This document shows, in pieces, positions 42,897 through 52,818 of a stretch of 64,000 bases of DNA. This DNA is from Nocardia rhamnosiphila NBRC 108938 (GTDB taxonomy: Bacteria > Actinomycetota > Actinomycetes > Mycobacteriales > Mycobacteriaceae): contig NZ_JOAJ01000014.1 of the NCBI RefSeq assembly GCF_000720425.1, positions 4,889 to 68,888 of the forward strand. Direction: 5' to 3'. The notes beneath the pieces were generated by a model. The model had not been told where the DNA came from, searched no databases, and saw only the letters and a program-made list of their open reading frames with translations. How positions within the stretch are numbered: the stretch's first letter is position 1; each line of letters opens with the position of its first letter. A program made the position numbers and the translations under genes.

Positions 42897-42971
42897 ATAC
42901 CCGACGCCTACCGTCGCCTCCGGGTGGCTTACCCTGCCAGCAGGCGAGGGTCGGCGGAAGGGAAGTCCGAG

Positions 42972-44729
42972 TTGTCAGCGGCCGAGGACGCGTTCTACAC
43001 GGGCGTGCAGAGTTTGGGATTGGTCGCCGGTGGGGTGCGCAACGAAGAGCACGCCCGCGCGGCGTTCACGGCGGCCACGGATATCGATCCGGATATGTGC
43101 GACGCATGGCTGGGACGAGCTATGGCGGGGGAGGTCACGTCCGAGGTCATCTACGGTGCTTACCGCTCCTCGCACAATCTCTACCGCGATCAGCAGCGTG
43201 CCGGCCTGGTGGACCGGGCACTGTGGTGCCAGGTCGAAATAGGTGTCTTCGGCCTGCGGGTCGCGATGGCCGATCGCGATCAGATCGCCATCGCGCAGGC
43301 GTGCGCGTACGCCGACGGGGGCGAATGGCAGGAAGCCGCCGCGATCCTGGACGAGGTGCGCGGTGACGATGTCGCCGATTTCGCACGGATCGCCCTGTTC
43401 TACCGGACCGGGCGCTGGCCCGATGTGCTCACCGCCCGTGCCGCGAAAACCGTACTCGAGGACGGTCTGCTCGATATCGCCGCCGAACTGATGGCGGCCA
43501 GTGCGCTCGCGCATCTCGGCAGGTTCGGGGAGGCGTTGCCGCGTGCGCAGCGGATCGTGGAGGACAGTCAGTCCGGGAGTCTGTCCTACATCTGGGCCGA
43601 TGCGCACTATCTGCTCGGCATGATCATGCGGCACAACGGTGAGCACGAGGCGGCCGACAAGATCCTCAAGGGCCTGCAGGGGTCGGGCCTGTGGCCCAAC
43701 CGGCCGGACTGGCAGCAGGCGGTGCGGGACAAGAACTTCCGGCTCGAGGTCACCACTCCGGCCGTGATCGCCTCCCGGACCGATATCTGGGATCCCAAAT
43801 CCGGTGACGATCCCGCCGAAGTGGCGGCGAGCGCGGCCAAGGCCGAACGCGACGAACTGCTCGAAGAGGCATCCAAGCTGCTGCAGTCGCAGATCGGCAT
43901 GGACTCGGTCAAGGAACAGGTGGATCGGCTCAAATCCGGTGTGCTGATGGACCAGGTCCGGGCCAAGCGCGGCCTGGCGGTCGACTCGCGATCGAATCAC
44001 CTCATCTTCTCCGGACCACCCGGTACCGGTAAGACCACCATCGCGCGGGTTATCGCCAAGATCTTCGCCGGGCTCGGCGTGGTCGAGAACGCCGAAGTCA
44101 TCGAGGCGTCGCGTAACGATATGGTCGGCACCCATCTCGGCCATACCGCACCCAAGACCAACGCGCTGATCGACTCCGCGCTCGGTGGCGTGCTCTTCAT
44201 CGACGAGGCCTACACCCTGATCCAGGAGGGCCTGTCCGGTGGTGACGCCTTCGGTAAGGAAGCGGTCGATACGCTGCTGGCCCGGATGGAGAACGACCGC
44301 AGCAAGCTGGTCGTGATCATCGCCGGTTACGAGGCCGAGATCGACAGGTTCCTGCAGTCGAACGAAGGTCTGTCGTCACGTTTCACCAAGCGGGTCCGGT
44401 TCCCCAGCTACGACCCGGACGAACTCGTCCAGATCGCCGATCACATCGCCGGCAAGAAGGATTCGATCCTGTCCGATCAGGCACGGGAGGTCCTGCGCGA
44501 CCGCTGCACGACGATGTCGGAGGAGAGCAGGAACGGCCGCCGCCTCATCGACCTCGCCGGTAACGGTCGTTTCGTGCGCAATGTCGTGGAGGCCGCGGAG
44601 GCGGAACGGGATTTCCGGTTCACCCGCGACAATGTGGATATCGCCGCGCTCACCGACGAAGAGTTGATGACCATCGACGCCTTCGATATCAGCACCGCGC
44701 TGCAGGGGTTGGCGCCGGTCGGAAAGTAG
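42972..44729 (+). CDS. eccA: ESX AAA+ ATPase EccA
   Basis: 585 residues. The N-terminal about 270 residues form TPR-like helices (DAWLGRAMAGEVTSEVIYGAYRSS) that bind ESX substrates or chaperones. The CbxX/CfxQ-type AAA domain has Walker A GPPGTGKTT near 347, Walker B VLFIDEAY near 405 and a sensor region VVIIAGYEAEI. The start is TTG 42972, supported by GGAAGGGAAG at 42956-42965; the open frame reaching 42594 is not EccA-like. In mycobacteria EccA is cytosolic and releases the EspG chaperone from PE/PPE substrates. It opens the core operon. Confidence 0.95.
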   Translation: MSAAEDAFYTGVQSLGLVAGGVRNEEHARAAFTAATDIDPDMCDAWLGRAMAGEVTSEVIYGAYRSSHNLYRDQQRAGLVDRALWCQVEIGVFGLRVAMADRDQIAIAQACAYADGGEWQEAAAILDEVRGDDVADFARIALFYRTGRWPDVLTARAAKTVLEDGLLDIAAELMAASALAHLGRFGEALPRAQRIVEDSQSGSLSYIWADAHYLLGMIMRHNGEHEAADKILKGLQGSGLWPNRPDWQQAVRDKNFRLEVTTPAVIASRTDIWDPKSGDDPAEVAASAAKAERDELLEEASKLLQSQIGMDSVKEQVDRLKSGVLMDQVRAKRGLAVDSRSNHLIFSGPPGTGKTTIARVIAKIFAGLGVVENAEVIEASRNDMVGTHLGHTAPKTNALIDSALGGVLFIDEAYTLIQEGLSGGDAFGKEAVDTLLARMENDRSKLVVIIAGYEAEIDRFLQSNEGLSSRFTKRVRFPSYDPDELVQIADHIAGKKDSILSDQAREVLRDRCTTMSEESRNGRRLIDLAGNGRFVRNVVEAAEAERDFRFTRDNVDIAALTDEELMTIDAFDISTALQGLAPVGK

Positions 44730-44754
44730 CATCCGCCTCCCACCCGGCCGACTG

Positions 44755-44770
44755 TTCCCAATTCTGGGGA
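44755..44770. promoter_or_regulatory. Motif B, site 5 (inverted orientation)
   Basis: TTCCCA-ATTC-TGGGGA is the exact motif B on the opposite strand, 61 bases before the eccB start. TAGGTT (44794-44799) is a possible -10. Confidence 0.7.
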
Positions 44771-44831
44771 GTGGTCGGTTCGGGCGTGCGCGTTAGGTTG
44801 TGGCCGAGGTCGGCGGAAGGAACGGTTACCG

Positions 44832-46388
44832 GTGGCACGCTTCCGGGTGGTGACCAAGCACCAGGTTTCGGGTTGGCGGTTTCTGTTACACCGGATCGAA
44901 CATGCCCTGGTCCGTCGCGACGCCTCGATGATCGACGACCCCTCCCGCGGCCGGTCCACCGCGCTGGCGGTCGGGGTCGCGCTGGCCTGTGTGGGCATCG
45001 CCGGAGCCGCGGTGCTGGCGTTCTTCAAACCCGCGAAACCGGTGGGAGACTCACCGATCCTCGCGGAGAAGGACAGCGGCGCGCTGTATGTCAAGCTCGG
45101 TGAACGTCTGCATCCCGCCCTCAATCTCACCTCGGCCCGCCTGATCGTGGGACAGCCGGCCAAACCGGTGGAGGTATCGCAGTCCGAGCTCGCGAAGTAC
45201 CCGCGTGGTCCCTGGGTAGGGATACCCGGTGCACCCGGGCAGATCAACGACGAGGCGGAGAAGGATTCCGAATGGACGGTCTGTGATACCGCCCGAACCG
45301 GGGCCGCGGCACCGGTCGACCAGGAGACCGGCCTCCCGACACTGTTGCGTTCGGCGGTGCTCACCACCGCCATCGCCGGGCCGCTCACCGTCGACGGCGA
45401 TGCCGTGCACGAACTGAGCGGCCGCCAGGCCCGGCTGCTCCGCGGTGAGGATGCGACCTGGCTTGTGTACTCCGATCCGGAACAGGGCGTGGTACGCGCC
45501 GAGATCAATCTCGCCGATTCACCGGTGATGCTCGCCCTCGGGATCGACAGCCACGCACAGGTGGCCGCCGCGTCACCCGGGCTATTGGGGGCGATACCCG
45601 AAGTCGCGCCGATCCGGGTGCCGGATGTCCCCGGCTCCGGTACCCCCACGACACTGAAACCGGCGCTCGATGCGGTGGTCGGGTCCATCGTCACGGTCGC
45701 CACGCCGAATCAGCCGGCCGCCTACTATCTGGTGTCCAATTCCGGCCTGGTCCGGGTCAGCGGGGTGCTGGCGTCCATCGTGCGAAACGCGAACTCACAC
45801 GGTGCGGTCGCTACGACAACGATCGGGCCGGACGTGGCGGCGGCGAACCTACGTCCCGGTGATTGGCCGGGCACCGCGACCTATCCGGCCGAATCGGTCG
45901 AAGTCCTCGATCCCATTCGTGACCTGATCACCTGCTACCACTGGGAGCGCACAGGTACCGATCCGGATGCGCATACCCGGTTGCTCTTCGGCAGGCAGCT
46001 GCCGCTCACGAAACAGGAACAGGGCCGCACCGTCGGCTTGGTCACCGCCCCCTACTCGGGCGGTATGACCGCCGATTATGCCTACCTGCCCCGTACCTCG
46101 GGAAAATTCGTGCAGGTCACCGGTGCCGAACCCGGCTCACCGCTGCGCGAATCGCTGTTCTGGATATCCGACAGCGGTGTCCGCTACGGCATCGATGCGG
46201 ATCTGAAGGGCGGTAACGGGAAAGATCCGTCGCTTGCCGCACTGGCGCTGCGTGACCCCGTTCCGGCGCCGTGGAGCATCGTCTCGCTGTTCGCGGTAGG
46301 CCCGGCGCTCTCGGTCGGCGACGCCATGATCCAACACGACGGGATACCGCCGAACATGACGGGTGCGCAGATGGCGGGGAACAAATGA
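44832..46388 (+). CDS. eccB: ESX membrane core protein EccB
   Basis: 518 residues. A cytoplasmic N-terminus (RFRVVTKHQVSGWRFLLHRIEHAL) precedes a single membrane helix at about 43-65 and a large periplasmic part with repeated beta segments and the conserved Cys pair (WTVCDTA near 149 and ITCYHWE near 373). EccB is part of the ESX membrane complex with EccC, EccD and EccE. GTG 44832 follows GGAAGG. Its stop overlaps the eccC start (ATGA). Confidence 0.96.
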   Translation: MARFRVVTKHQVSGWRFLLHRIEHALVRRDASMIDDPSRGRSTALAVGVALACVGIAGAAVLAFFKPAKPVGDSPILAEKDSGALYVKLGERLHPALNLTSARLIVGQPAKPVEVSQSELAKYPRGPWVGIPGAPGQINDEAEKDSEWTVCDTARTGAAAPVDQETGLPTLLRSAVLTTAIAGPLTVDGDAVHELSGRQARLLRGEDATWLVYSDPEQGVVRAEINLADSPVMLALGIDSHAQVAAASPGLLGAIPEVAPIRVPDVPGSGTPTTLKPALDAVVGSIVTVATPNQPAAYYLVSNSGLVRVSGVLASIVRNANSHGAVATTTIGPDVAAANLRPGDWPGTATYPAESVEVLDPIRDLITCYHWERTGTDPDAHTRLLFGRQLPLTKQEQGRTVGLVTAPYSGGMTADYAYLPRTSGKFVQVTGAEPGSPLRESLFWISDSGVRYGIDADLKGGNGKDPSLAALALRDPVPAPWSIVSLFAVGPALSVGDAMIQHDGIPPNMTGAQMAGNK

Positions 46389-49300
46389 CCGCGACGCGCC
46401 GTTTCGTCCGGCCGGCCCGTATGGTGCGCGGGCCCAAGGCTCCCGCCGTCACCGAACTCCGGCTGCAGCCGCCGACCGAGTTGCCCCGGCCGGTGCCGAT
46501 GTCCAAGATCAAGATGATCATGCCCGTGATCATGGTGTGCGCCATGGTCGGCATGATGGCGATGATGTTCTCCGGCGGCCGTGCCATGTCGCCGATGATG
46601 CTGATGTTCCCCATGATGATGATCGTGTCGATGTTCGGCATGCTCGGCGGCCAGCTGGGTGGGGGCGGGGGAACCAACAGCACCGCGGCGGGGCTGAACG
46701 AGGAACGCAAGGATTATCTGCGCTCGATCACCGACAACCGGAAGACGGTGCACGAGGCCGAAACCGAACTGTACGACTATCTGTCCTATACCCACCCGGG
46801 CCCGGCCGGTCTGGGCCGTCTCGTCGGCGGTAAGCGGATGTGGGAGGTGCAGGTCGCCAATCCCCAGTTCCTGCGTGTGCGGATGGGGCGGGGACGGATC
46901 GCCAACCAGGTCCGGGTCATCGTGCCGGAGGCGGCGCCCACCTCGGATCTGGACCCCGTCGGTGTGGTCGAGCTGACCCGATTCGCGAAAGCCTATTCCA
47001 CGGTCGGCGGAATGCCGGTCGCGATCAATCTGTTGTCGGCGCCGCTGGTCGGCCTCGACGGTGACGCGGACGCGGTGGCGGGTCTGATCCGGGCCATGGT
47101 GGCCGAGATCGTCGTCCTGCACGGACCGGACCAGGTCGCGGTGGCGGCGGTGCTCAACAATCCGGACGACCCGCAATGGGCCTGGTTGAAATGGCTGCCG
47201 CATAGCCAGCATCCCGCCGAAACCGACGCTGTCGGATCGAGCCGCATGGTGTATCGGACCGTGGCCGAACTACGGACGAAGGTACTCGCGGGGCTCAACC
47301 GCGGCCCGTTCTCGGCGAACAACGAGCCGGCGCTGGACAAATCGCACTACGTGCTGATCGTGGAATCCGGTGGTGCGAACACCGATCGCGATATCTCCGG
47401 TATCGACGGCTGCACCTGGTTGCGGCTCGGCGAGTCCGAGCAAACCCTGCCACGGTCGCTGAGGTTCGCCGTCGCGGCGGACCGTACTCTCCAGGAACTG
47501 ACCCCCCGCGGTAGCCGGTTGGTCGGCACCGCCGACAATATGTCGATCCCGCAGGTCACCGCGGTGGCGCGGACACTGTCCCCCTATCGACTGTCCACCG
47601 TGGTGGAGGCGGTGGCCGCCGAGCAGGCCAGTGGTAGCACCTCATGGGAAGACCTGGTCGGCATTTCCGATCCGGGCAATATCCGGGTGGACCGGCAATG
47701 GCCGGTACGCCGCGACGCCGACCGCAACCGGCTGAACATCCCGTTCGGCCACGACCCCACCGGCCAGGTGGTGCACCTGGACATCAAGGAATCCGCCGAG
47801 GAGGGCATGGGCCCGCACGGAATGTGTATCGGCGCCACCGGTTCCGGTAAATCGGAATTCCTGCGCACCCTGGTGCTCTCCGCGATCGCCGAGCATTCCC
47901 CCGATGTACTCAACCTGCTGCTCGTCGACTTCAAAGGTGGCGCGACCTTCCTCGGTTTCGACCGGCTCTCCCATGTGACCGCGGTCGTCACCAACATGGA
48001 GGAGGAGGCAGATCTCGTCACCCGTATGGAAGACGTGATCAACGGCGAAATGGCCCGTCGCCAGCGCATCCTGCGCGACGCGGGGAACTTCGCCAGCGTC
48101 GCCGACTACGAGAAGGCGCGGGAGCAGGGCGCCCGGCTCGAGCCATTGCCCACGCTGATGATCATTCTCGACGAGTTCGCCGAACTGCTGGAGCAGCATC
48201 CGAGCTTTTCGAAACTGTTCGTCGCGATCGGCCGTCTGGGCCGCTCGCTGCGGATCCACCTGTTGCTGTCCTCGCAGAAGGTCCCGGCCAACCGCATGGG
48301 TGAGCTGGAAGCGCATCTGTCCTACCGGATCGCGCTGCGCACCAACCAGACCAGCGACTCGCGTGACGCCATCGGCACCGCGGACGCGTACCACCTGCCG
48401 AAGAAACCGGGTTCGGGATATCTACGGGTGGGCGCGGGCGATCTCCAGCGATTCCAAGCGGCCTATGTCGGTGGGCCGTACACCGCGCCCGCGCAGGCTT
48501 CCAGTTCCAGTGCGCAGCGCGCCCGCCGGCCCGGCGGTGGATACAAACCGCCGCAGCGGTTCACGGCCGCCTTCATCGCCGAAGCGCGCCCGGCGCCGGT
48601 TGCGGCGGTGGCTGTGCGCGCGCCCGAACCGGAGGACACCGAGGGCGAACCGGTCAGCGTGATGGAGACCGTGCTGCAGCAGTTCGCGCGGCACGGTCGT
48701 CCGGCCCACAAGATGTGGCTCCCGCCGCTGGGCGTTCCGCCCACGGTGGACAGGCTGACCGCCGCGGCCGAACCCGGCACGCTCGTGCTGCCGTGGGCGA
48801 TCATCGACAAACCGCGCCAGCAGCGCCAGGACGTCTGGTCGGTGGATCTCTCGGGCGCGGGCGGCCATGTCGCGGTCGTGGGCGGTCCGCAGTCCGGTAA
48901 ATCCACGGCGCTGCAGACGCTCATCCTGTCGGCCGCGCTGACCCATACGCCGGAGCAGGCGCAGTTCTACTGCTTCGACTTCTCCGGTGGCCTGTCCGCG
49001 ATGCGCGCACTGCCGCATGTGGGCTCGGTGGCCTCGGTGCGCGATGTGGACCGCATCCGGCGTACTTTCGCGCTGATCCGCAATCTGATCGCCTCCCGGC
49101 AGGCACTGTTCGATCACCTCGGTATCGATTCCATGCGTGAATTCCGGCGGCGCCGGAACACCCCTGAGGGCTCGGCCGAGTTGACGTCCTACGGCGATGA
49201 GCACGGCGATGTTTTCGTTGTCGTGGACGGCTGGGATATCGGGTTCGCGATCAACGGGCCGTACTACGACGAGTACATGCCGACCATGGAGTCCGTCGCC

Positions 49301-50398
49301 CTGCAGGGCCTCAACTACGGTGTGCACCTGGTGGTCAGCAGTTCCCGCTGGGCCGCGATCCGGCCCCAGCTCAAGGACCTGATCCAGACCCGCCTGGAGA
49401 TGCGTCTCGGCGACCTCACCGATACGGTGTTCAACGCCCACCGTGCCGTGGTGGCCGCGGTGCCGCCGAATCGTCCCGGCCGCTGCGTTTCGAGCGAGGC
49501 CCTCCATATGCTTACAGCGCTGCCTCGTACCGACGGCAACGGTGACGCGGAAACCGCGGCCGCGGGCTTGAGTGCGGCGATAACCGAGGTAAGCCAGACC
49601 TACGCGGGCCGGCAGGCACCCGAGGTCCGGTTGCTGCCGGCCCAGGTGACGATGCCGCAGATCCTGGCCCGGGTTCCGCAGCCGACGAATCTGGCCGAAC
49701 GGCTCGCGGTTCCGTTCGGTGTCCGTGAATCCGATCTGGGGCCGGCCGTCATCGACTTCGGCGTCTCCACCCATTTCGTGATCCTCGGGTCGACCGGTTG
49801 CGGAAAATCGACCGTTCTGGGTGCGCTACTGGAATCCATCCGGACCCGGTTCACGAAGGATGAGGCCCGGGTACTGCTGATCGATTACCGCCGCCAGCAT
49901 ATGGACGCGGTACCCGAGGAGCAGTCGATCGGATACCTGACCAGCGCCCGCGATGTGGTGGACAATCTGCCGTTCGTCGCGGAGAAGCTCCGTGCTCGCC
50001 GGGCCCCGGACGGGGTGACCTCCCAGCAGCTCAAAGAGCGGTCCTGGTGGAGTGGGCCCGAGATCTTCGTGGTGGTGGACGATTACCACATGGTCGCTCA
50101 GCGTGGGCAGATGAACCCGCTCGACCCGCTGCGGGAGCTGATCGTCGACGGCCGCGACACCGGTTTCCACCTGATCGCCGCCCGCAATATCGCACAGGCC
50201 GATACGGCCATGTACGACACCGTCCTCGGCCAGGTGAAGAACCTGAACTCCTCGGGTTTGATCATGGATGGGACGAAAATGGACGGCATGCTCATCGGCG
50301 ATGTGAAACCCACCAAACAGCCGCTGGGCCGGGGGATTCTGGTGGAGCCGCTGACCTCGACGAAGGACCTCGTGCAATCGGCCTGGATCCCCGAATGA
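46385..50398 (+). CDS. eccC: ESX FtsK/SpoIIIE-type motor ATPase EccC (unsplit)
   Basis: 1337 residues. Two Met-rich membrane helices lie near 38-85, then a DUF-type domain and three ATPase domains with Walker A GATGSGKS (about 483), GGPQSGKS (about 833) and GSTGCGKS (about 1136). All three P-loops keep the Lys. EccC recognises signal-bearing substrates and powers secretion. The three domains are in one chain, unlike ESX-1 where they are split into EccCa and EccCb. The start ATG 46385 overlaps the eccB stop. The frame's earlier Met (46271) is inside eccB and rejected. Confidence 0.97.
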   Translation: MTATRRFVRPARMVRGPKAPAVTELRLQPPTELPRPVPMSKIKMIMPVIMVCAMVGMMAMMFSGGRAMSPMMLMFPMMMIVSMFGMLGGQLGGGGGTNSTAAGLNEERKDYLRSITDNRKTVHEAETELYDYLSYTHPGPAGLGRLVGGKRMWEVQVANPQFLRVRMGRGRIANQVRVIVPEAAPTSDLDPVGVVELTRFAKAYSTVGGMPVAINLLSAPLVGLDGDADAVAGLIRAMVAEIVVLHGPDQVAVAAVLNNPDDPQWAWLKWLPHSQHPAETDAVGSSRMVYRTVAELRTKVLAGLNRGPFSANNEPALDKSHYVLIVESGGANTDRDISGIDGCTWLRLGESEQTLPRSLRFAVAADRTLQELTPRGSRLVGTADNMSIPQVTAVARTLSPYRLSTVVEAVAAEQASGSTSWEDLVGISDPGNIRVDRQWPVRRDADRNRLNIPFGHDPTGQVVHLDIKESAEEGMGPHGMCIGATGSGKSEFLRTLVLSAIAEHSPDVLNLLLVDFKGGATFLGFDRLSHVTAVVTNMEEEADLVTRMEDVINGEMARRQRILRDAGNFASVADYEKAREQGARLEPLPTLMIILDEFAELLEQHPSFSKLFVAIGRLGRSLRIHLLLSSQKVPANRMGELEAHLSYRIALRTNQTSDSRDAIGTADAYHLPKKPGSGYLRVGAGDLQRFQAAYVGGPYTAPAQASSSSAQRARRPGGGYKPPQRFTAAFIAEARPAPVAAVAVRAPEPEDTEGEPVSVMETVLQQFARHGRPAHKMWLPPLGVPPTVDRLTAAAEPGTLVLPWAIIDKPRQQRQDVWSVDLSGAGGHVAVVGGPQSGKSTALQTLILSAALTHTPEQAQFYCFDFSGGLSAMRALPHVGSVASVRDVDRIRRTFALIRNLIASRQALFDHLGIDSMREFRRRRNTPEGSAELTSYGDEHGDVFVVVDGWDIGFAINGPYYDEYMPTMESVALQGLNYGVHLVVSSSRWAAIRPQLKDLIQTRLEMRLGDLTDTVFNAHRAVVAAVPPNRPGRCVSSEALHMLTALPRTDGNGDAETAAAGLSAAITEVSQTYAGRQAPEVRLLPAQVTMPQILARVPQPTNLAERLAVPFGVRESDLGPAVIDFGVSTHFVILGSTGCGKSTVLGALLESIRTRFTKDEARVLLIDYRRQHMDAVPEEQSIGYLTSARDVVDNLPFVAEKLRARRAPDGVTSQQLKERSWWSGPEIFVVVDDYHMVAQRGQMNPLDPLRELIVDGRDTGFHLIAARNIAQADTAMYDTVLGQVKNLNSSGLIMDGTKMDGMLIGDVKPTKQPLGRGILVEPLTSTKDLVQSAWIPE

Positions 50399-50426
50399 GC
50401 GCCGTCGCGCGGCCGCTCAATGGGAC

Positions 50427-50442
50427 TCCCCATATATGGGAA
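50427..50442 (+). promoter_or_regulatory. Motif B, site 6
   Basis: TCCCCA-TATA-TGGGAA, exact motif B, 78 bases before the PE-like gene and directly after eccC, indicating a separate promoter for the substrate genes. Confidence 0.75.
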
Positions 50443-50519
50443 TGGCCTAGCGTACTTCATGTACCGCTCTGTTGCGACGACCGGCAACGGGCACGGACGT
50501 TTATCGATCGGAGTTATCG

Positions 50520-50855
50520 ATGATCCCCTTCGAAGTCAACCCTGCGGATCTTCCGGCCATCGGCGCCGCGGTGAATGCCCAGGGCGCCAGCCTGGCCTCC
50601 TTCCTGCAATCGGTGGCGCCGTACACGGTGCCGGAACCCTCGGTTGCCTGTGCGCCGGGCTTCTACATGACGGCAGGTCTCGGCGTCGTCGACGTCGTGA
50701 TGAACGCTTACCTCGCGGCCTGCAATACCGAAAGCGGCCTCTTCGGCTCCAGTCTCGGCCCCGTATCGGTGACCTTCGAGTCCACCGATGTAGCCGGCGG
50801 CGTGGGAGTGGCGGCGGTGGGAGATTCCGTTGCGGGCCGGGTGTTCGGCAGCTGA
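50520..50855 (+). CDS. PE-like protein
   Basis: 111 residues, about the size of a PE domain. ADLPAIGAAVNAQGASLASFLQ corresponds to the first PE helix, and a second helix (VVDVVMNAYLAAC) follows. The secretion-signal position reads Phe86-Glu-Ser-Thr-Asp90, that is FxxxD instead of YxxxD/E. There is no long C-terminal extension, so it resembles early-branching PE proteins. ATG 50520 has GGAG at 50510-50513. It is followed by the PPE-like gene, with which it probably forms a dimer bound by EspG. Confidence 0.75.
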   Translation: MIPFEVNPADLPAIGAAVNAQGASLASFLQSVAPYTVPEPSVACAPGFYMTAGLGVVDVVMNAYLAACNTESGLFGSSLGPVSVTFESTDVAGGVGVAAVGDSVAGRVFGS

Positions 50856-50883
50856 TCGATAACTGGTTCGGAGCAGGGATGCT

Positions 50884-52296
50884 ATGCCGTTCTTCGAATA
50901 TTTCGCCCTGGAGCCGCTGCAGAATCGAGATCTGATCGATTCCGGGGCCGGTGCGGCACCACTGACCAATGCCTCACGCGCTTACTCGGCGATCGACAGC
51001 GCGCTCGAATCCACGGCGGCCAATACGGATGGCCTGATCAGGAACATGGGCGTCGCGTGGCCGCGTGGCGTGAGTTCCCAGCGTGCGCAAGCGGCATTCG
51101 GCAAGCACAACGAGTGGGTACGTCAGCAGGCAGGGAACGCGTCGAAGATCGCCCAGTTGGCCGATCAAGGGGCGCATTTGCACAACAGCGCCCTCGGGGC
51201 GATGCCGTCGCGGTTCGAGATCGAAGCCGCCATCGCGCAGTTGGCCGCATCCGCTGCTCTGATGACCACATCCGGCACGGTCGCCTCCGCGGGGGCCGGG
51301 CCCGCCTCCGCCGCAGCTCTTTTGGTTTTCGCCGGCGCAAGCGCGTGGCACGCCATGGCCGAGATCGAGTACAACCGCCTCAAGATCCAGGCCGCCGCGA
51401 CGATGATGGGCTACGAGATCGGAGCCCTGGGTCTGCTCGTCAACCTGGTCGGGGTGGCGGGCTCGTTCACGCCACCACCGCCGATCGTCCTACCGAGTGC
51501 CGGGTCGCCGCCACCGGTGGGGCACGACGCGGTGGCCCCGCTACAGGACCTGATCACCAAGGGGCCCGACAGTTCGTACTATCCCGGAAACAAACCGACG
51601 ACGACCGATACCGGGCAGCACACCGGTAACGGGTCGGACTCGGCGGGTGATTCGAATTCAGGCGGTTCCGATTCGGGTGGTTCCGATCCGGGCAGCGGTG
51701 GGGACGGGACGGATCCAGGGCCTTCGGGTCCGGAACAACAGTCGCTCACCGATCCGCAGCAGGCGATCGGATCCGAATCCGGCCTCGATTCCGGGTCCAC
51801 CGGCTACGGCACGGAGTCGTCGTATTCGAGTCCGCTGCCGGGTGTTTCCTCGGGGTCCGCGACGCTGGCCGCGCTCGGTGGCGGCGGTGCGCTTGCCGGC
51901 TTCGGATTGGCTCGCGGAGGTATCGGTTCCATGGCCGGTGCGGCAACGGGTTTCCGGTTGCCGGGCAATTGGAATCCCGCCTCGGGCACCGCTTTCGGCG
52001 CATCCAACCCCGCCGCGTCCTCGGCCGCGCCGGCTCGCGGTGCGGCACGGCGGGTATCGGCGCCCACCGCGCGGATGCGGCGTCGCCGCCGGGAGGAGGA
52101 AACGCGAACGGGGAAGGTCTTCACCCCGGGCGAGCAGTTCGAGGTCCCGGAGCTCGAGCGACCGCCGGTGATCGGTGTCATCGAATACGAGGACGACGAG
52201 CCCGATACCGAACTGCTCGTGGACTCCTCACTCGTGGGAGTACTGGACCGGCTCGACGAAGAGAACGAGTCGGAGAATGGATACAACGCCCGGTGA
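50884..52296 (+). CDS. PPE-like protein with long polar tail
   Basis: 470 residues. The helical N-terminal about 190 residues have the PPE-like plan: VAWPRGVSSQRAQAAF in place of WxG near 58-62, then NEWVRQQAGNASKIAQLADQ and AEIEYNRLKIQAAATMM. The Pro-Pro-Glu start is absent (MPFFEYFALEP). A Ser/Gly/Asp-rich stretch (220-290), a hydrophobic Gly-rich patch and an acidic C-terminus follow. The neighbours PE-like, WXG100-like and EspG support a PPE-type substrate. ATG 50884. Confidence 0.75.
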   Translation: MPFFEYFALEPLQNRDLIDSGAGAAPLTNASRAYSAIDSALESTAANTDGLIRNMGVAWPRGVSSQRAQAAFGKHNEWVRQQAGNASKIAQLADQGAHLHNSALGAMPSRFEIEAAIAQLAASAALMTTSGTVASAGAGPASAAALLVFAGASAWHAMAEIEYNRLKIQAAATMMGYEIGALGLLVNLVGVAGSFTPPPPIVLPSAGSPPPVGHDAVAPLQDLITKGPDSSYYPGNKPTTTDTGQHTGNGSDSAGDSNSGGSDSGGSDPGSGGDGTDPGPSGPEQQSLTDPQQAIGSESGLDSGSTGYGTESSYSSPLPGVSSGSATLAALGGGGALAGFGLARGGIGSMAGAATGFRLPGNWNPASGTAFGASNPAASSAAPARGAARRVSAPTARMRRRRREEETRTGKVFTPGEQFEVPELERPPVIGVIEYEDDEPDTELLVDSSLVGVLDRLDEENESENGYNAR

Positions 52297-52334
52297 GTTG
52301 ACCGGGTTCACTGAACATCGAAAGGGAGAACATC

Positions 52335-52754
52335 ATGGTCAGCGCCAGTCAGGGAGTAATCCAGGCGAATCCGGATGATCTGATCGCGATCGCCAAGAAG
52401 ATGAATGGCCCGCTGCAGAACCTGGAAACGCACCTCACAGACCTTACCAAAATTCAGGGTACCCTCGAGACCGCGTTCAAAGGCAATGCCGGTCAAGCGG
52501 TCTACAACGCATTCGGCAATGTGCACTCCACCGGTACCGGCATCGCGCGATACCTGGAAGACCTCATGGCGCAGATCAACCAGGCAAGTTCGAAGTTCGA
52601 TGATGACGATCGGGCTGCTTTCCAGCAGGTGAAGACTGCGATGGGCGATGCGGCCGATGGGAGTTTCAACACGGGTGTCAAGGACAGCGGTTGGCAGAGT
52701 GATGCGCAGGAAAGCACTGTCGGTCCGTCGAAGGCGAAGGTCGATTGGGCATGA
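52335..52754 (+). CDS. WXG100-like (EsxB-type) protein with FKG turn
   Basis: 139 residues: two helices with the turn FKG at 48-50 where WXG100 proteins have WxG. The signal region QASSKFDDDD aligns with the YSRAD of CFP-10, so Phe88...Asp92 replaces YxxxD. A C-terminal extension of about 40 residues (including GWQSDAQ) is unusual. ATG 52335 has AGGGAG about 6 bases upstream. It forms a natural pair with the next gene. Confidence 0.85.
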   Translation: MVSASQGVIQANPDDLIAIAKKMNGPLQNLETHLTDLTKIQGTLETAFKGNAGQAVYNAFGNVHSTGTGIARYLEDLMAQINQASSKFDDDDRAAFQQVKTAMGDAADGSFNTGVKDSGWQSDAQESTVGPSKAKVDWA

Positions 52755-52818
52755 CAGGGGGGCACTGACCCGGCCTCCTGGATGCGTTCGTACATAATAT
52801 TCGAAAGGTTCGATTTCA

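Larger units (their letters stand above)
42327..42971. other. Control region upstream of the ESX core operon
   Basis: About 645 bases, AT-richer than its surroundings. It holds motif A (42529-42548) and, 330 bases on, motif B (42881-42896). A TTG at 42569 with AGGAG before it opens a frame that shows poor codon bias and runs into eccA out of frame, so I do not call a gene. Confidence 0.6.

Noticed and set aside
42569..42971. Possible gene from TTG 42569 after motif A
   Set aside because: A ribosome site is present, but third-position GC is weak for this genome, there is no stop before eccA and the frame runs into eccA out of frame. Kept only as a possible leader peptide.
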